Shown here: positions 17,767 to 26,466 of the stretch, piece by piece
Layout of the letters: the number at the start of each line of letters is the position of its first letter
Position numbering within the stretch: the stretch's first letter is position 1
Origin: Candidatus Methylomirabilota bacterium
GTDB taxonomy: Bacteria > Methylomirabilota > Methylomirabilia > Rokubacteriales > CSP1-6
Assembly (NCBI GenBank): GCA_036001065.1
Contig: DASYUQ010000098.1
Span: forward strand, 1-60,999
Length of the DNA: 60,999 bases
Direction of reading: 5' to 3'
The notes under the pieces: generated by a model
The model's input: only the letters and a program-made list of their open reading frames with translations
Told to the model about the DNA's origin: nothing
Databases searched by the model: none
Translations under genes and position numbers: made by a program

Positions 17767-18791
17767 AGGCGGCGTTCTTCAAGGAGCACGGCGGCGCCGA
17801 GAAGATCCTCTACGACGACTACCGCGATCCGGCGCCGGAGGCCACGGAGGTCGTGGTGCGCGTCCGGGCCTGCGCCCTCAACCAGGTGGACATGCTGCTG
17901 CTCGACGGGCGGTTCCCGCCGCCCGAAGGCCTGCCCCACGTCAACGGCTGCGAGGTGACGGGCACGGTGGAGGCGATCGGCGCCGCGGCGAGCGGCCTCA
18001 GCCGGGGCCAGCGCATCATCATCTTCCCCGGCTTCTCCTGTGAACAGTGCGAGTACTGTCTACGCGGCCAGCGCACGGTGTGCATGCGCTATGGCTACCT
18101 CGGCGCCCACAAGGACGGCGGCTACGCCGAGCTGGTCAAGGCGCCGGCGGCGAACATCCTGCCGCTGCCCGACGCGATCTCGTTCGAGGCGGGCGCGGCG
18201 CTGCCGCTGGCGATGCTGACGTCGTGGCATGCGCTGGTAGCTCAGGCGGAGGTGCGGCCGGGCCAGACGGTCCTGGTGCAGGCGGCGGGCAGCGGCGTCG
18301 GCAGCGCCGCCATCCAGATCGCGCGCCTGTGCGGGGCCCGGGTCATGACGACGGTGGGGAGCGACGACAAGATCGAGTTCGCGCGCTCTCTGGGCGCCGA
18401 GCACGTCGTGAACTACCGCAGGCAGGACTTCGTGGACGAGGCCAAGAAGTGGACGGCCAAGCGTGGCGTGGACGTCGTGGTGGAGCACATCGGCGGCGAC
18501 ACCTTCGAGCGCTCCGTCTATGCTCTGACCCGGCTCGGCCAGCTCGTCACCATCGGCTCCCACGACACCCACTGGGGACGCGTCGACCTGCGTCACCTCT
18601 ATTCGAAGAACCTCCGGATCATCGGGACGAACCTCGGAACGATCCTGGAGCTCCGAACGATCCTCGATCATGTCGTGCAGGGCCGTCTCCGGCCAGTGAT
18701 CGACCGCGCCTTTCCACTCAAGGAGACGCGGGCGGCCGTGCAGTACGTCCTCGACCGCAGGAACAAGGGCAAGGTGCTGCTGCTCCCGTGA
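17763..18791 (+). CDS. Zinc-binding MDR-family alcohol dehydrogenase/quinone reductase
   Basis: 342-residue medium-chain dehydrogenase/reductase. The N-terminal GroES-like domain has NGCEVTGTVEAIG and four structural-zinc cysteines (CEQCEYC..C, residues ~97-108). The nucleotide-binding domain has VQAAGSGVGSAAIQIARLCG. It likely oxidises an alcohol or reduces an enone/enoyl-CoA using NAD(P)H. It overlaps coxG and is followed by a relic of an AMP-forming ligase, then an enoyl-CoA hydratase, suggesting an acyl-CoA catabolic cluster. The substrate is unknown. Confidence 0.85.
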   Translation: MKAAFFKEHGGAEKILYDDYRDPAPEATEVVVRVRACALNQVDMLLLDGRFPPPEGLPHVNGCEVTGTVEAIGAAASGLSRGQRIIIFPGFSCEQCEYCLRGQRTVCMRYGYLGAHKDGGYAELVKAPAANILPLPDAISFEAGAALPLAMLTSWHALVAQAEVRPGQTVLVQAAGSGVGSAAIQIARLCGARVMTTVGSDDKIEFARSLGAEHVVNYRRQDFVDEAKKWTAKRGVDVVVEHIGGDTFERSVYALTRLGQLVTIGSHDTHWGRVDLRHLYSKNLRIIGTNLGTILELRTILDHVVQGRLRPVIDRAFPLKETRAAVQYVLDRRNKGKVLLLP

Positions 18792-18979
18792 CGCTCGCCG
18801 GCCTGCTCGCGCGCGCCGCCCTCCGTCGCCCTCAAGCGCCGCGGCGCATCGTCTTCGTCGAAGACATCCCGAAGACCGCGTCCGGCAAGATCCTGCGCCG
18901 GCTCCTCCGCGAGGGTGGTAGTGCGCAGCCGCAGGGCGGCCGCGGCGCCGGTGGCGACGCGCGTCCGAGGCGCGCCTGA
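18788..18979 (+). pseudogene. C-terminal relic of an acyl-CoA synthetase
   Basis: A GTG overlapping the previous stop opens a 63-residue frame containing VFVEDIPKTASGKILRRLLRE, the A10 motif with the catalytic lysine of AMP-forming acyl-CoA ligases. The remaining ~450 residues of such an enzyme are missing. The frame runs into the first unit of a 66-bp tandem repeat, where it stops. It is probably a deletion remnant; expression as a tiny peptide is unlikely to be functional. Confidence 0.75.
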
Positions 18980-19138
18980 GTGAATCGGGCGCAGCCGCAG
19001 GGCGGCCGGGGCGCCGGAGGCGACGCGCGTCCGAGGCGCGCCTGAGTGAATCGGGCGCAGCCGCAGGGCGGCCGGGGCGCCGGAGGCGACGCGCGCCCGA
19101 GGCGCGCCTGAGTGAGCAGTGCGCAGCCGCAGGGCGCC
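18923..19138 (+). repeat. 66-bp tandem repeat, three units plus a partial fourth
   Basis: Units start at 18923, 18989 and 19055 with GCGCAGCCGCAGGGCGGCC and contain GTCCGAGGCGCGCCTGAGTG. A fourth, cut short after about 18 bases, starts at 19121. Units 1-3 are nearly identical. A diverged single copy lies at 20942-20998. There are no spacers, so it is not CRISPR. It fills the gap between the ligase relic and the enoyl-CoA hydratase. Confidence 0.9.
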
Positions 19139-19167
19139 CCGACGATCGAGCGAATGGAGATGAGGTG

Positions 19168-19935
19168 ATGAGCGAGTTCCTGAGAGTGGAGCGAAAGCCG
19201 CCGGTCGCGACCGTGTGGATCGACCGCCAGGCCAAGATGAACACGATGACCGTGGCCATGCGCCACGAGTTCCCCGGCATCTTCGCGGACCTGGAGGCCG
19301 ACGACGCGATCCGGGTCATCGTGATGCGGGGGGCCGGCGGCAAGGCGTTCAGCGCCGGCGGCGACGTGGCGGAGTTCCTCACGCTGGCCCCCGCGGACCT
19401 CGAGCAGTGGGGCGACTCCCTCACCTCCGCCGAGCGCTGCCGGAAGCCCGTCATCGCCGCCATCGACGGGTATACGATGGGGGCCGGCCTCGAGCTGGCG
19501 CTGGCCTGCGATTTCCGCGTGGCAACGGTGCGCTCGGAGTTCGCGTTTCCGGAGGTGCGGCTCGGCATGATCCCGGGCAGCGGCGGCACCCAGCGGGCGA
19601 TGCGCCTGATCGGCATCACCCGCGCCAAGCTCTTCATGATGACCGGCCAGCGGATCCCCGCCGCCCGCGCGGAGGCGTGGGGGCTCATCACCCAGGCGGT
19701 GCCCGACGATCGGCTCGACGAGGTCGTGGGGGCGCTCGCCCAGGAGCTGGCCGAGCGCGCGCCGCTGGCGCTCCGGACGCTGAAGATGGTGCTCAACCGG
19801 GGCGTGGAGGCGCCGCTGGAGACGGCGCTCGAGCTGGAGCGCAAGGCGTACGCGTGGCTGCGCTCCACTCACGACTACGAGGAAGGCGTGAAGTCGTTCC
19901 TGGAGAAGCGGCCGCCGAAGTACACGGGGAGATGA
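19168..19935 (+). CDS. Enoyl-CoA hydratase/isomerase family protein
   Basis: 255-residue crotonase-fold enzyme. Oxyanion-hole segments are visible as KAFSAGGDVAEF and DGYTMGAGLELALACDFRVA, and FPEVRLGMIPGSGGTQR with a Glu in the catalytic position suggests hydratase activity. It would hydrate 2-enoyl-CoA or a related thioester. The preceding GTG at 19165 gives one extra Met; the ATG at 19168 behind GAGATGAGG is preferred. The next gene starts 4 bases later, so the two are probably one operon. Confidence 0.88.
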   Translation: MSEFLRVERKPPVATVWIDRQAKMNTMTVAMRHEFPGIFADLEADDAIRVIVMRGAGGKAFSAGGDVAEFLTLAPADLEQWGDSLTSAERCRKPVIAAIDGYTMGAGLELALACDFRVATVRSEFAFPEVRLGMIPGSGGTQRAMRLIGITRAKLFMMTGQRIPAARAEAWGLITQAVPDDRLDEVVGALAQELAERAPLALRTLKMVLNRGVEAPLETALELERKAYAWLRSTHDYEEGVKSFLEKRPPKYTGR

Positions 19936-19939
19936 CGTC

Positions 19940-20944
19940 ATGACGCGCTCGCCCTTCGGCCTGACCCTCACCAATCGCGCGGTCGTCCTCGGCGCCATCA
20001 AGGCCCGCGACCTCCTCGATCTCAGCGTGACCGCCGAGGCCTCCGAGGCGTTCGACGCCGTGTGGGTCGGCGACAGCCTGCTGGCCAAGCCGCGCCTGGA
20101 GTCCGTTACGCTCCTCTCCGCGCTGGCCGGCGTGACCACGAAGCTCCGGCTCGGCGTGGGCTGCCTGGCCACCTTCGTCCACCGCCATCCGGTGATGTTC
20201 GCGCACCAGTGGGCGAGCCTCGACGTGCTCTCGGGCGGCCGGGCCTGGCTGGCCGTCTGCCTGGGCGGCCCCGACGAGCAGAGCGCCGCCCAGGGGCTCG
20301 AGCACGCGGTGATGGGTGTCCGGTCCAGCGAGCGCGTCGACAGGCTCGAGGAAGGCATAGAGATACTAAAAATGCTCTTCCACGAAAAGAACGTCTCCCA
20401 CCAGGGCCGCTTCTACCGGTTCGAGGGCGTGACGCTCCAGCCCCGGCCCGTCCAGAACCCGTGCCCGATCTGGATCGCCAGCAACCCGACGGGGCTCACC
20501 TGGAAGGGCGGGGCCAGCGCTCCGGCCGCCGCCGTCGAACGAAGCTTCCGCCGCGTCGCCCGTTACGCCGACGGCTGGATGACCAACAAGCTGAGCCCGG
20601 ACGAGTTCCGCCGGCAGTGGGCGTGGATCACCGCGCTGGCCCGCGAGGAGGGACGCGATCCGGCGACGCTGGGCAGCGCGCTCTACCACAACATCAACAT
20701 CAACGAGGACCGGCGAGCGGCGCTCGAGGAGTCGAAGAAGTTCCTCGACACCTACTACACTTCGAACTTCAGCGCCGCCTTCGTCGAGGGCTGGACGGTG
20801 GCCGGTCCTCCCCGGCAGTGCAGCGCCGAGCTTCGCGCCTACCTCGACGCGGGCCTCGGACACATCGCGCTGCGGCTCACGTCGTGGGACCAGCAGGGCC
20901 AGCTCAAGCGGTTCCTTAACGACGTCGCACCCGCGTTCAGGTAG
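19940..20944 (+). CDS. LLM-class flavin-dependent oxidoreductase
   Basis: 334-residue bacterial luciferase-like TIM-barrel protein. Typical features are the N-terminal FDAVWVGDSLLAKPRLESVTLLSALAGVTTKLRLGVG, HPVMFAHQWASLDVLSGGRAWLAV and RLEEGIEILKMLFHEKNVSHQGRFYRF. Such enzymes are F420- or FMN-dependent monooxygenases or reductases; the cofactor cannot be decided from motifs. It is translationally close to the enoyl-CoA hydratase and followed by a VOC protein. Confidence 0.85.
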   Translation: MTRSPFGLTLTNRAVVLGAIKARDLLDLSVTAEASEAFDAVWVGDSLLAKPRLESVTLLSALAGVTTKLRLGVGCLATFVHRHPVMFAHQWASLDVLSGGRAWLAVCLGGPDEQSAAQGLEHAVMGVRSSERVDRLEEGIEILKMLFHEKNVSHQGRFYRFEGVTLQPRPVQNPCPIWIASNPTGLTWKGGASAPAAAVERSFRRVARYADGWMTNKLSPDEFRRQWAWITALAREEGRDPATLGSALYHNININEDRRAALEESKKFLDTYYTSNFSAAFVEGWTVAGPPRQCSAELRAYLDAGLGHIALRLTSWDQQGQLKRFLNDVAPAFR

Positions 20945-20998
20945 TGCGAGCCGCAGGCCGGCCGGGGGCTGGGGCCCCCGCGTCCGAGGCGAGCCTAA
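20942..20998 (+). repeat. Diverged single copy of the 66-bp repeat unit
   Basis: TAGTGCGAGCCGCAGGCCGGCC..GCGTCCGAGGCGAGCCTAAG resembles the tandem unit at 18923-19138 with several changes. It sits between the LLM gene and the VOC gene, 15 bases upstream of the VOC start. Confidence 0.6.
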
Positions 20999-21013
20999 GA
21001 TGGAGAGCGCGAC

Positions 21014-21784
21014 ATGCTCAAGGGCATCGACCACCTCGTGATCGTCGTCCCCGACCTGGCGAGCGCCAGCAAGAGCTACCAGGCCCTGGGCTTCACGGTC
21101 GTGCCGGGCGGGCGCCACCCGGTGGGCACCCACAACGCGCTCATCGCCTTCGGCGACGGCGCCTACATCGAGCTGATCGCCTTCTATGAGCGGAATCCCG
21201 AGCACAAGTGGTGGATGCCGCTCCAGCGCGGCGGCGGGCTGGTGGACTTCTGCATGCAGACCGACGACCTGCCGGGCGACACCGCGGCCTTCCGGCGGGC
21301 GGGCGTGGAGATCGACGATCCCTCCCCGCTGTCGCGCGTGCGCCCGGACGGCTATCAGCTCAAGTGGGTGCTGTCGATCCCGCGCGGCCCCCAGCGGGGG
21401 GTGGCGCCGTTCCTCATCCAGGACCAGACGCCGCGCGAGGAGCGCATTCCTCGCGCGCACGACCACGCCAACGGCGTGACGGGCATCGGCACGCTGACGA
21501 TAGCCGTCGACGACGTCGCCCGGGTGGGGCAGTGGTACGCCAAGGTGCTGGGAGCGCCGGGACGGAAGATCGTCAGCGAGGAGCTGGAGGCCGTCGGCGA
21601 GCGCTTCGTCGTCGGCCCCCACGTGCTCGATGTCCTGAGGCCCGACGCCCCCTCGAGCCCGCTCCGTCCCTGGCTCGGCGCCCGTGGCAGCTCGCCCTAC
21701 GCCGCAAGTCTCAGAGCCCCCCGGACCGGGCGCGGCCTGCTCGACGAGCGCCAGACGCTCGGCGCCCGACTGTCGCTGGTGTGA
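21014..21784 (+). CDS. VOC family (glyoxalase-like) protein
   Basis: 256-residue vicinal-oxygen-chelate protein. The first module begins LKGIDHLVIVVPDLASASKSYQALGF and has FGDGAYIELIAF, giving His and Glu metal-ligand candidates. A second module starts near residue 155 (IGTLTIAVDDVARVGQWYAKVLG). Family members include dioxygenases, isomerases and binding proteins, so the reaction is unknown. GGAGAG-type spacing is absent and the gene follows a diverged 66-bp repeat unit. The TAXI-binding-protein gene starts 14 bases after the stop. Confidence 0.8.
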   Translation: MLKGIDHLVIVVPDLASASKSYQALGFTVVPGGRHPVGTHNALIAFGDGAYIELIAFYERNPEHKWWMPLQRGGGLVDFCMQTDDLPGDTAAFRRAGVEIDDPSPLSRVRPDGYQLKWVLSIPRGPQRGVAPFLIQDQTPREERIPRAHDHANGVTGIGTLTIAVDDVARVGQWYAKVLGAPGRKIVSEELEAVGERFVVGPHVLDVLRPDAPSSPLRPWLGARGSSPYAASLRAPRTGRGLLDERQTLGARLSLV

Positions 21785-21798
21785 GAGGAGAATCTTCG

Positions 21799-22776
21799 AT
21801 GAAGACGCTCGTGGCCCTGATCCTGACCCTGGTCGTGGGCGTGACCGCCGCCCGGGCGCAGCAGCCCGTCACGCTCGCATTCGCCACGCTGGATGCCGGC
21901 AGCGCCTGGTACGTCTACGGCGCGACCATCGCGGACCTCCTGCGCCGGACCCTGCCGGCCGGCTCCAACATCGACGTCAAGCCGTTCGCCGGCGGCGTGG
22001 GCAACGCCAAGCTGGTGGCCAAGAACGAGACGCCGCTCGCGCTCTCGTTCACCGTCACCAACCGCTGGGCGTTCGAGGGCAAGGAGGCGTACGACACCAA
22101 GCTCGACGGCCTGCGCGCGCTGGTCGGGGGGCTCGACACCTACTACCTGGTGGCCGTCACCGCCAAGAGGCTCAACGTCAACTCGCTCCGGGAGATCAAG
22201 GACCGGAAGCTGCCCGTCAAGATCTTCACCCAGCCGGTGGGGGCGCTGGGCGAGTTCGGCGGTCGCCAGCTCCTGCGCGCCTACGGGATCTCCTACGCTG
22301 ACATCCGGAGCTGGGGCGGGTCGACGACTCACGTCGGCTACAACATCATCGTGGACGCGTTCAAGGACGGCCGGGCCGACCTGCTACTGGCGGTGGTGAC
22401 GCCGAAGCACCCCTCGGTCTCGGAGATCGCGACGTTCTCCGACGTGAAGTTCCTGGGGCTCGATCCGGACGTCATCAAGGGTCTGGCCCCGCTCGGCTAC
22501 GCCCTGGCGACGATGCCGGCCAACACGTTCAAGAACCAGCCGGAGCCCGTCGGCACCGTCGGGTTCCCCACCGTGGTCATCACCAACAAGGACCTGCCGG
22601 AGCCCGTCGCCTACGCGGTGACGAAGACGATCATCGAGAACAAGGACGCGCTGGTGCGCGGCCACGCGGGGCTCACCGCCTTCGACCCGGCGACGGCGTG
22701 GCAGCCCGAGAAGGTCGGGATCCCCCTCCATCCCGGCGCCGAGCGCGCCTACCGCGAGAAGGGGTGGATGAAATAG
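21799..22776 (+). CDS. TAXI-family TRAP transporter solute-binding protein
   Basis: 325-residue periplasmic binding protein. It has a signal peptide MKTLVALILTLVVGVTAARA and the TAXI-family start of the mature domain (LAFATLDAGSAWYVYGATIADLLRR), then GGVGNAKLVAKNETPLALSF. It captures a carboxylate-type ligand and delivers it to the fused TRAP permease encoded at 24427-26280. GAGAGGAG precedes the ATG. An amidohydrolase gene overlaps the end of this gene, so ligand uptake and hydrolysis are probably linked. Confidence 0.88.
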   Translation: MKTLVALILTLVVGVTAARAQQPVTLAFATLDAGSAWYVYGATIADLLRRTLPAGSNIDVKPFAGGVGNAKLVAKNETPLALSFTVTNRWAFEGKEAYDTKLDGLRALVGGLDTYYLVAVTAKRLNVNSLREIKDRKLPVKIFTQPVGALGEFGGRQLLRAYGISYADIRSWGGSTTHVGYNIIVDAFKDGRADLLLAVVTPKHPSVSEIATFSDVKFLGLDPDVIKGLAPLGYALATMPANTFKNQPEPVGTVGFPTVVITNKDLPEPVAYAVTKTIIENKDALVRGHAGLTAFDPATAWQPEKVGIPLHPGAERAYREKGWMK

Positions 22777-24434
22777 CGGCCGACTGGATCCTCGTCAACG
22801 GCCGCATCCTCACCCTCGATCCCCGGCGCCCGAGCGTCTCGGCGCTCGCCGTCGGCGGCAAGCGCGTCGCCGCCTGGGGCGCGCGCGCCGATGTGCGGGC
22901 CTGGCGCGACCGCCGCACCCGCATCGTCGATCTCGCCGGCGCCACGGTGGTGCCTGGCCTCGTCGACGCCCACGCCCACCTCGACCGCGAGGGCCTCAAG
23001 TACCTCTATCCCTCGCTCGCCCCCTGCCGCTCGATCGCGGAGATCCAGCGTCTGATCGCACGGCTGGCCGCCCGGTGCCCCCAGGGCGAGTGGATCGTGA
23101 CCATGCCGGTGGGGACGCCGCCGTTCTACCTGGACGCGCCGGGCGGCCTCCGCGACAAGCGCTGGCCGACGCGCGCGGACCTCGACGCCGCCGTCCCCGA
23201 CCATCCCGTCTACCTCCGCGGCATCTGGGGCTACTGGAACAAACCGCCCGTTCATTCGATCGCCAACAGCCGGGCGTTGGCCCAAGCCGGGATCACGCGC
23301 GAGACCGTGCCGCCCAAGGGCATCGAGATCCTGAAGGACGCGGCGGGCGAGCCCACCGGCGTCCTCGTCGAGCACAACGCGATCCAGGTGATCGAGTTCA
23401 CGCTGATGAAGGCGGCCCCGCGCTTCACGCACCAGGACCGCGTCCGCGCGCTGACCGAGTCGCAGCGGCGCTACGCCGCCCGCGGCGTCACCGCCGTGTA
23501 CGAAGGCCACGGCGTGGCGCCCGAGGTGCTGCGCGCCTACCGGGAGACGCACGAGCGCGGCGCGCTCGGCCTCCGGTGCTTGCTGGCGCTGAGCCCGACC
23601 TGGGAAGCGGCCGACGCCGCGCAGGCCATCCCGGAGCTCGCGGCCTGGGCCGGCGGCCGTGGTGTCGGCGACGAGCGGCTGCGGATCGCCGGGATCTGCC
23701 TACACTACGGCGGCGACCCCGAGGTCGCGCGCATCCTGCACGCCGGTCAGCCCTACACCGCGTGGGCGGGGTTCGTCGAGAGCGACAACTCGCCGGAGGC
23801 GTACCGGGCGCAGGCCGAGCTGGCGGCGCGTCACGGGCTCCGCGTCAGCACGCTGATCACGCGCAGTCTGCCCGAGGTGCTCGCGATCTGGGAATCGATA
23901 GCCCGGACGACGCCCATCCGGCACCTGCGCTGGGTCGCCGTCCATCTCAACACCGCCAGCCAGCACCAGCTCGCGCGCCTGCGCCGGCTCGGCGCCGTGG
24001 TCACCACCAACCCCATCAGCTACCTCTGGCGCTCGGCGGCCGAGGAGGTGCGCCGGGCGGGCGGTGCCGCCGAGACGCTGCTGCCCCACCGCAGCCTGCT
24101 CCGCCACGGCATCGCGTTCGGGCTCGCCACGGACAACAAGCCGGCCGATCCCTGGTTGGCCTTCGCTGCTGTCGTCGGCCGGCACGACATGACCTCGGGG
24201 GAGGTGCTCGGCCGGGGCGAGCGGCTCACCCGCATGCAGGCCCTCCGCGCCCTGACGGTCGGTGGGGCGTGGGTGACGTTCGCCGAGGCCGAGCGCGGCA
24301 CGCTGGCGCCGGGCCGGATGGCCGACCTGGCCGTGCTCGATCGGGATCCGCTCGCGCTGCCGCTCGAGGAGATGGCGTCGCTCTCGTGCCGGCTGACGAT
24401 GGTCGGCGGGCGCGTCGTCCACGGCGATGTCTAG
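22764..24434 (+). CDS. Amidohydrolase family protein (YtcJ/amidohydrolase_3 type)
   Basis: 556-residue metal-dependent hydrolase. The N-terminal composite-barrel strand is WILVNGRILTLDPRRPSVSALAVGGKRVAAWG. The metal HxH is in VDAHAHLDREGLK, and later barrel residues include AVHLNTAS and the ATDNKPADP segment, with the usual C-terminal LAPGRMADLAVLDRDPL. It probably cleaves an amide or ester imported by the flanking TRAP system; the substrate is unknown. The GTG at 22764 overlaps the TAXI gene; the ATG at 22768 is in that gene's frame. It overlaps the permease by 8 bases. Confidence 0.87.
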   Translation: MDEIAADWILVNGRILTLDPRRPSVSALAVGGKRVAAWGARADVRAWRDRRTRIVDLAGATVVPGLVDAHAHLDREGLKYLYPSLAPCRSIAEIQRLIARLAARCPQGEWIVTMPVGTPPFYLDAPGGLRDKRWPTRADLDAAVPDHPVYLRGIWGYWNKPPVHSIANSRALAQAGITRETVPPKGIEILKDAAGEPTGVLVEHNAIQVIEFTLMKAAPRFTHQDRVRALTESQRRYAARGVTAVYEGHGVAPEVLRAYRETHERGALGLRCLLALSPTWEAADAAQAIPELAAWAGGRGVGDERLRIAGICLHYGGDPEVARILHAGQPYTAWAGFVESDNSPEAYRAQAELAARHGLRVSTLITRSLPEVLAIWESIARTTPIRHLRWVAVHLNTASQHQLARLRRLGAVVTTNPISYLWRSAAEEVRRAGGAAETLLPHRSLLRHGIAFGLATDNKPADPWLAFAAVVGRHDMTSGEVLGRGERLTRMQALRALTVGGAWVTFAEAERGTLAPGRMADLAVLDRDPLALPLEEMASLSCRLTMVGGRVVHGDV

Positions 24435-26280
24435 GGCGCGCTTCGGGCTCGCCGTCGCCTGGTCCCTCTTCCAGCTTTACACCGCCTACGCCGGGATGTT
24501 CGACCTCCTCATTCAGCTCCCGGCCCACGTGGCGTTCGCGACCGCGCTCGGCTTCCTCACCCCGCCCTCCGGCGGCCGCTCGGGGCCGTGGCGCCGCGGG
24601 CTCGACGCGCTCGGCGCGCTCCTGGCCCTGGCCTGCGGCGCGCACTACGTCGCCCACAACGCGCGCCTGGTGAGCCGGATGGCGCTGGTGGACGATCCGT
24701 GGACGATCGACGTGGTGGTGGGCGTGCTGTTCGCGGCGCTCCTGCTGGAGGCTTCACGGCGGCACATCGGGGGCGCGCTCGTCGGCCTGGCGCTGGCCTT
24801 CCTGGTGTACGCGTTCGCGGGGCCCTGGCTGCCCAGCTTCCTCTCCCACGGCGGCGTGCGCGCGCTCCAGCTCATCGACCAGCAGATGCTCACCACTGGC
24901 GGCGTCTTCGGGATTCCCACGCTGGTCTCGGCGACCTACATCTACCTCTTCGTCCTCTTCGGGGCGGTCATGGCCAGCGGCGGCCTGCTCCAGTTCTTCA
25001 CCGATCTCGGCCTGGCCGTGGCCGGCTCCACCCGGGGAGGGGCGGGGAAGGTCGCCGTGATCTCGAGCGGCCTCTTCGGCACCGTCAACGGCAGCGCCAT
25101 CGCCAACGCGGTGACGACGGGCAGCCTCACGATCCCGCTCATGACGCGCGCGGGCTATCGCCCGGCCTTCGCGGCCGGCGTGGAGGCGACGGCGTCGATG
25201 GGCGGCCAGCTCATCCCGCCGGTGATGGGCGCCGCGGCCTTCATCATGGCCGAGACGCTCGGCGTGCCCTATGCGACCATCGCGCTCTCCGCGGCGATTC
25301 CCGGGGTGCTCTACTTCGTGGCGGTGGGCGTCATGGTGCACTTCGAGGCGGCCCGCCAGGGGCTGCCCGTCCTGCCGCGGGCCGCGCTGCCGCGGCTGGG
25401 CACGGTGCTCAGGCGCGACGCCCACCTCCTGGCCGGCCCGGCCCTGCTCGTGTATTTCATCGCCGAGGGGCGCTCGCCGCTCTTCGCCGGCTTCTGGGCG
25501 CTGGTCGTCGCGCTCGTGGCGAGCCTCCTCCGCCGCCAGACACGGATCGGCCCTCGGCGGGCGCTGGGCGTCCTCGTCGACAGCGCCCAGAACGCGCTGC
25601 CGGTCGCACTGGCGTGCGCCACCGTCGGCATCGTGGTGGGCGTCGTCTCGCTGACGGGTCTGGGACTGAAGCTCGCCAGCGGTATCGTCGGGATGGCGCA
25701 GGGCAACCTGTTCGCGACGCTGGTGCTGACGATGATCGCGGCGCTGGTGCTGGGCACCGGGCTGCCGACCTCGGCCACCTACATCATCACGTCCATCATG
25801 GCGGCGCCGGCGCTCGTCCAGCTCGGGGTGCCCAAGCTGGTCGCCCACATGTTCGTCTTCTACTTCGGGATCCTGGCCGACCTCACCCCGCCCACGGCGA
25901 TCTCGACGTACGCCACCTCGTCCATCGCCGGGGCGGACGTGTGGCAGACGCAGTGGAAGGCGATGATGCTGGCCCTGTCGGGCTTCATCATCCCCTTCAG
26001 CTTCGCCTACGATCCCGCGTTGCTGCTGATCGACGCCACCGTCCTCCACGTGGTCTGGCGGACGGGCGCCGCCACGCTGGGCATCGTCATGCTCGGCGCC
26101 GGCCTCATCGGATATCTCCTGGCGCCCACGCGCCGGTGGGAACGTGCGGTGCTGCTGGCCGGGGCCTTCCTCCTGATCTTCCCGGGAGCGGTCAGCGACC
26201 TGCTGGGCGCCGCCGGCTTCGCCCTGGTGATGATCTCGCAGCGGCTGGCGCGGAGCGCGACGGCGCCGGCGCTCCGCTAG
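24427..26280 (+). CDS. TRAP transporter fused permease (DctQ-DctM)
   Basis: 617-residue membrane protein with ~16-18 predicted helices. The first ~190 residues correspond to the small DctQ-type subunit and the rest to the large DctM subunit, with GGVFGIPTLVSATYIYLFVLFGAVM, NAVTTGSLTIPLM and GTGLPTSATYIITSIMAAPALVQLG. Ion-gradient-driven uptake of the ligand bound by the TAXI protein is expected. Its TAG stop is shared with the left end of an 88-bp MITE. A single TA at that site would also read TAG, so the stop may predate the insertion. Confidence 0.9.
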   Translation: MSRARFGLAVAWSLFQLYTAYAGMFDLLIQLPAHVAFATALGFLTPPSGGRSGPWRRGLDALGALLALACGAHYVAHNARLVSRMALVDDPWTIDVVVGVLFAALLLEASRRHIGGALVGLALAFLVYAFAGPWLPSFLSHGGVRALQLIDQQMLTTGGVFGIPTLVSATYIYLFVLFGAVMASGGLLQFFTDLGLAVAGSTRGGAGKVAVISSGLFGTVNGSAIANAVTTGSLTIPLMTRAGYRPAFAAGVEATASMGGQLIPPVMGAAAFIMAETLGVPYATIALSAAIPGVLYFVAVGVMVHFEAARQGLPVLPRAALPRLGTVLRRDAHLLAGPALLVYFIAEGRSPLFAGFWALVVALVASLLRRQTRIGPRRALGVLVDSAQNALPVALACATVGIVVGVVSLTGLGLKLASGIVGMAQGNLFATLVLTMIAALVLGTGLPTSATYIITSIMAAPALVQLGVPKLVAHMFVFYFGILADLTPPTAISTYATSSIAGADVWQTQWKAMMLALSGFIIPFSFAYDPALLLIDATVLHVVWRTGAATLGIVMLGAGLIGYLLAPTRRWERAVLLAGAFLLIFPGAVSDLLGAAGFALVMISQRLARSATAPALR

Positions 26281-26365
26281 TGCCGTTCCAACTTGTTGAT
26301 ACTAAATCTGTCCACGAACGACGTACACGGTGCCTTCCTAGGCGCGAATGGTTGGAACGGCACTA
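26278..26365 (-). mobile_element. 88-bp MITE, copy M1 (TA-flanked)
   Basis: It begins TAGTGCCGTTCCAAC and ends GTTGGAACGGCACTA, near-perfect terminal inverted repeats, with TA at each edge. It is inverted relative to copies M2 (43231) and M3 (47161) and nearly identical to them. One end matches the IS end at 109-141. The ~100 bases after it, up to 26466, hold no gene I can support. Confidence 0.9.
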
Positions 26366-26466
26366 GAATGTGGCGGTGAGGTCGATGGCCACGTGGTCCT
26401 CCTCCTGGTGCTGGCGGTCGTGCGCATCGACGTAGTCGGGCGCTGATTATAGAAGCGAGGGCTGGC

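Noticed and set aside
17323-18791. CoxG plus dehydrogenase as part of an aerobic CO dehydrogenase cluster
   Set aside because: No coxM, coxS or coxL gene is adjacent; the only molybdenum hydroxylase here has the hydroxybenzoyl-CoA reductase cluster signature.
18923-19138. Possible CRISPR array
   Set aside because: Units are contiguous at 66 bases with no unique spacers, and no cas genes are nearby.
18832-20358. Long minus-strand reading frames opposite the enoyl-CoA hydratase/LLM genes with a 22-residue repeat
   Set aside because: They mirror the 66-bp tandem repeat and GC-rich codon structure of the plus-strand genes; no family motif and no plausible start.
26366-26446. Minus-strand frame ending at MITE M1 (DYVDAHDRQHQEEDHVAID..)
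   Set aside because: It looks protein-like but has no start codon, only 27 residues, and no family match I can name; too weak to call as a relic.
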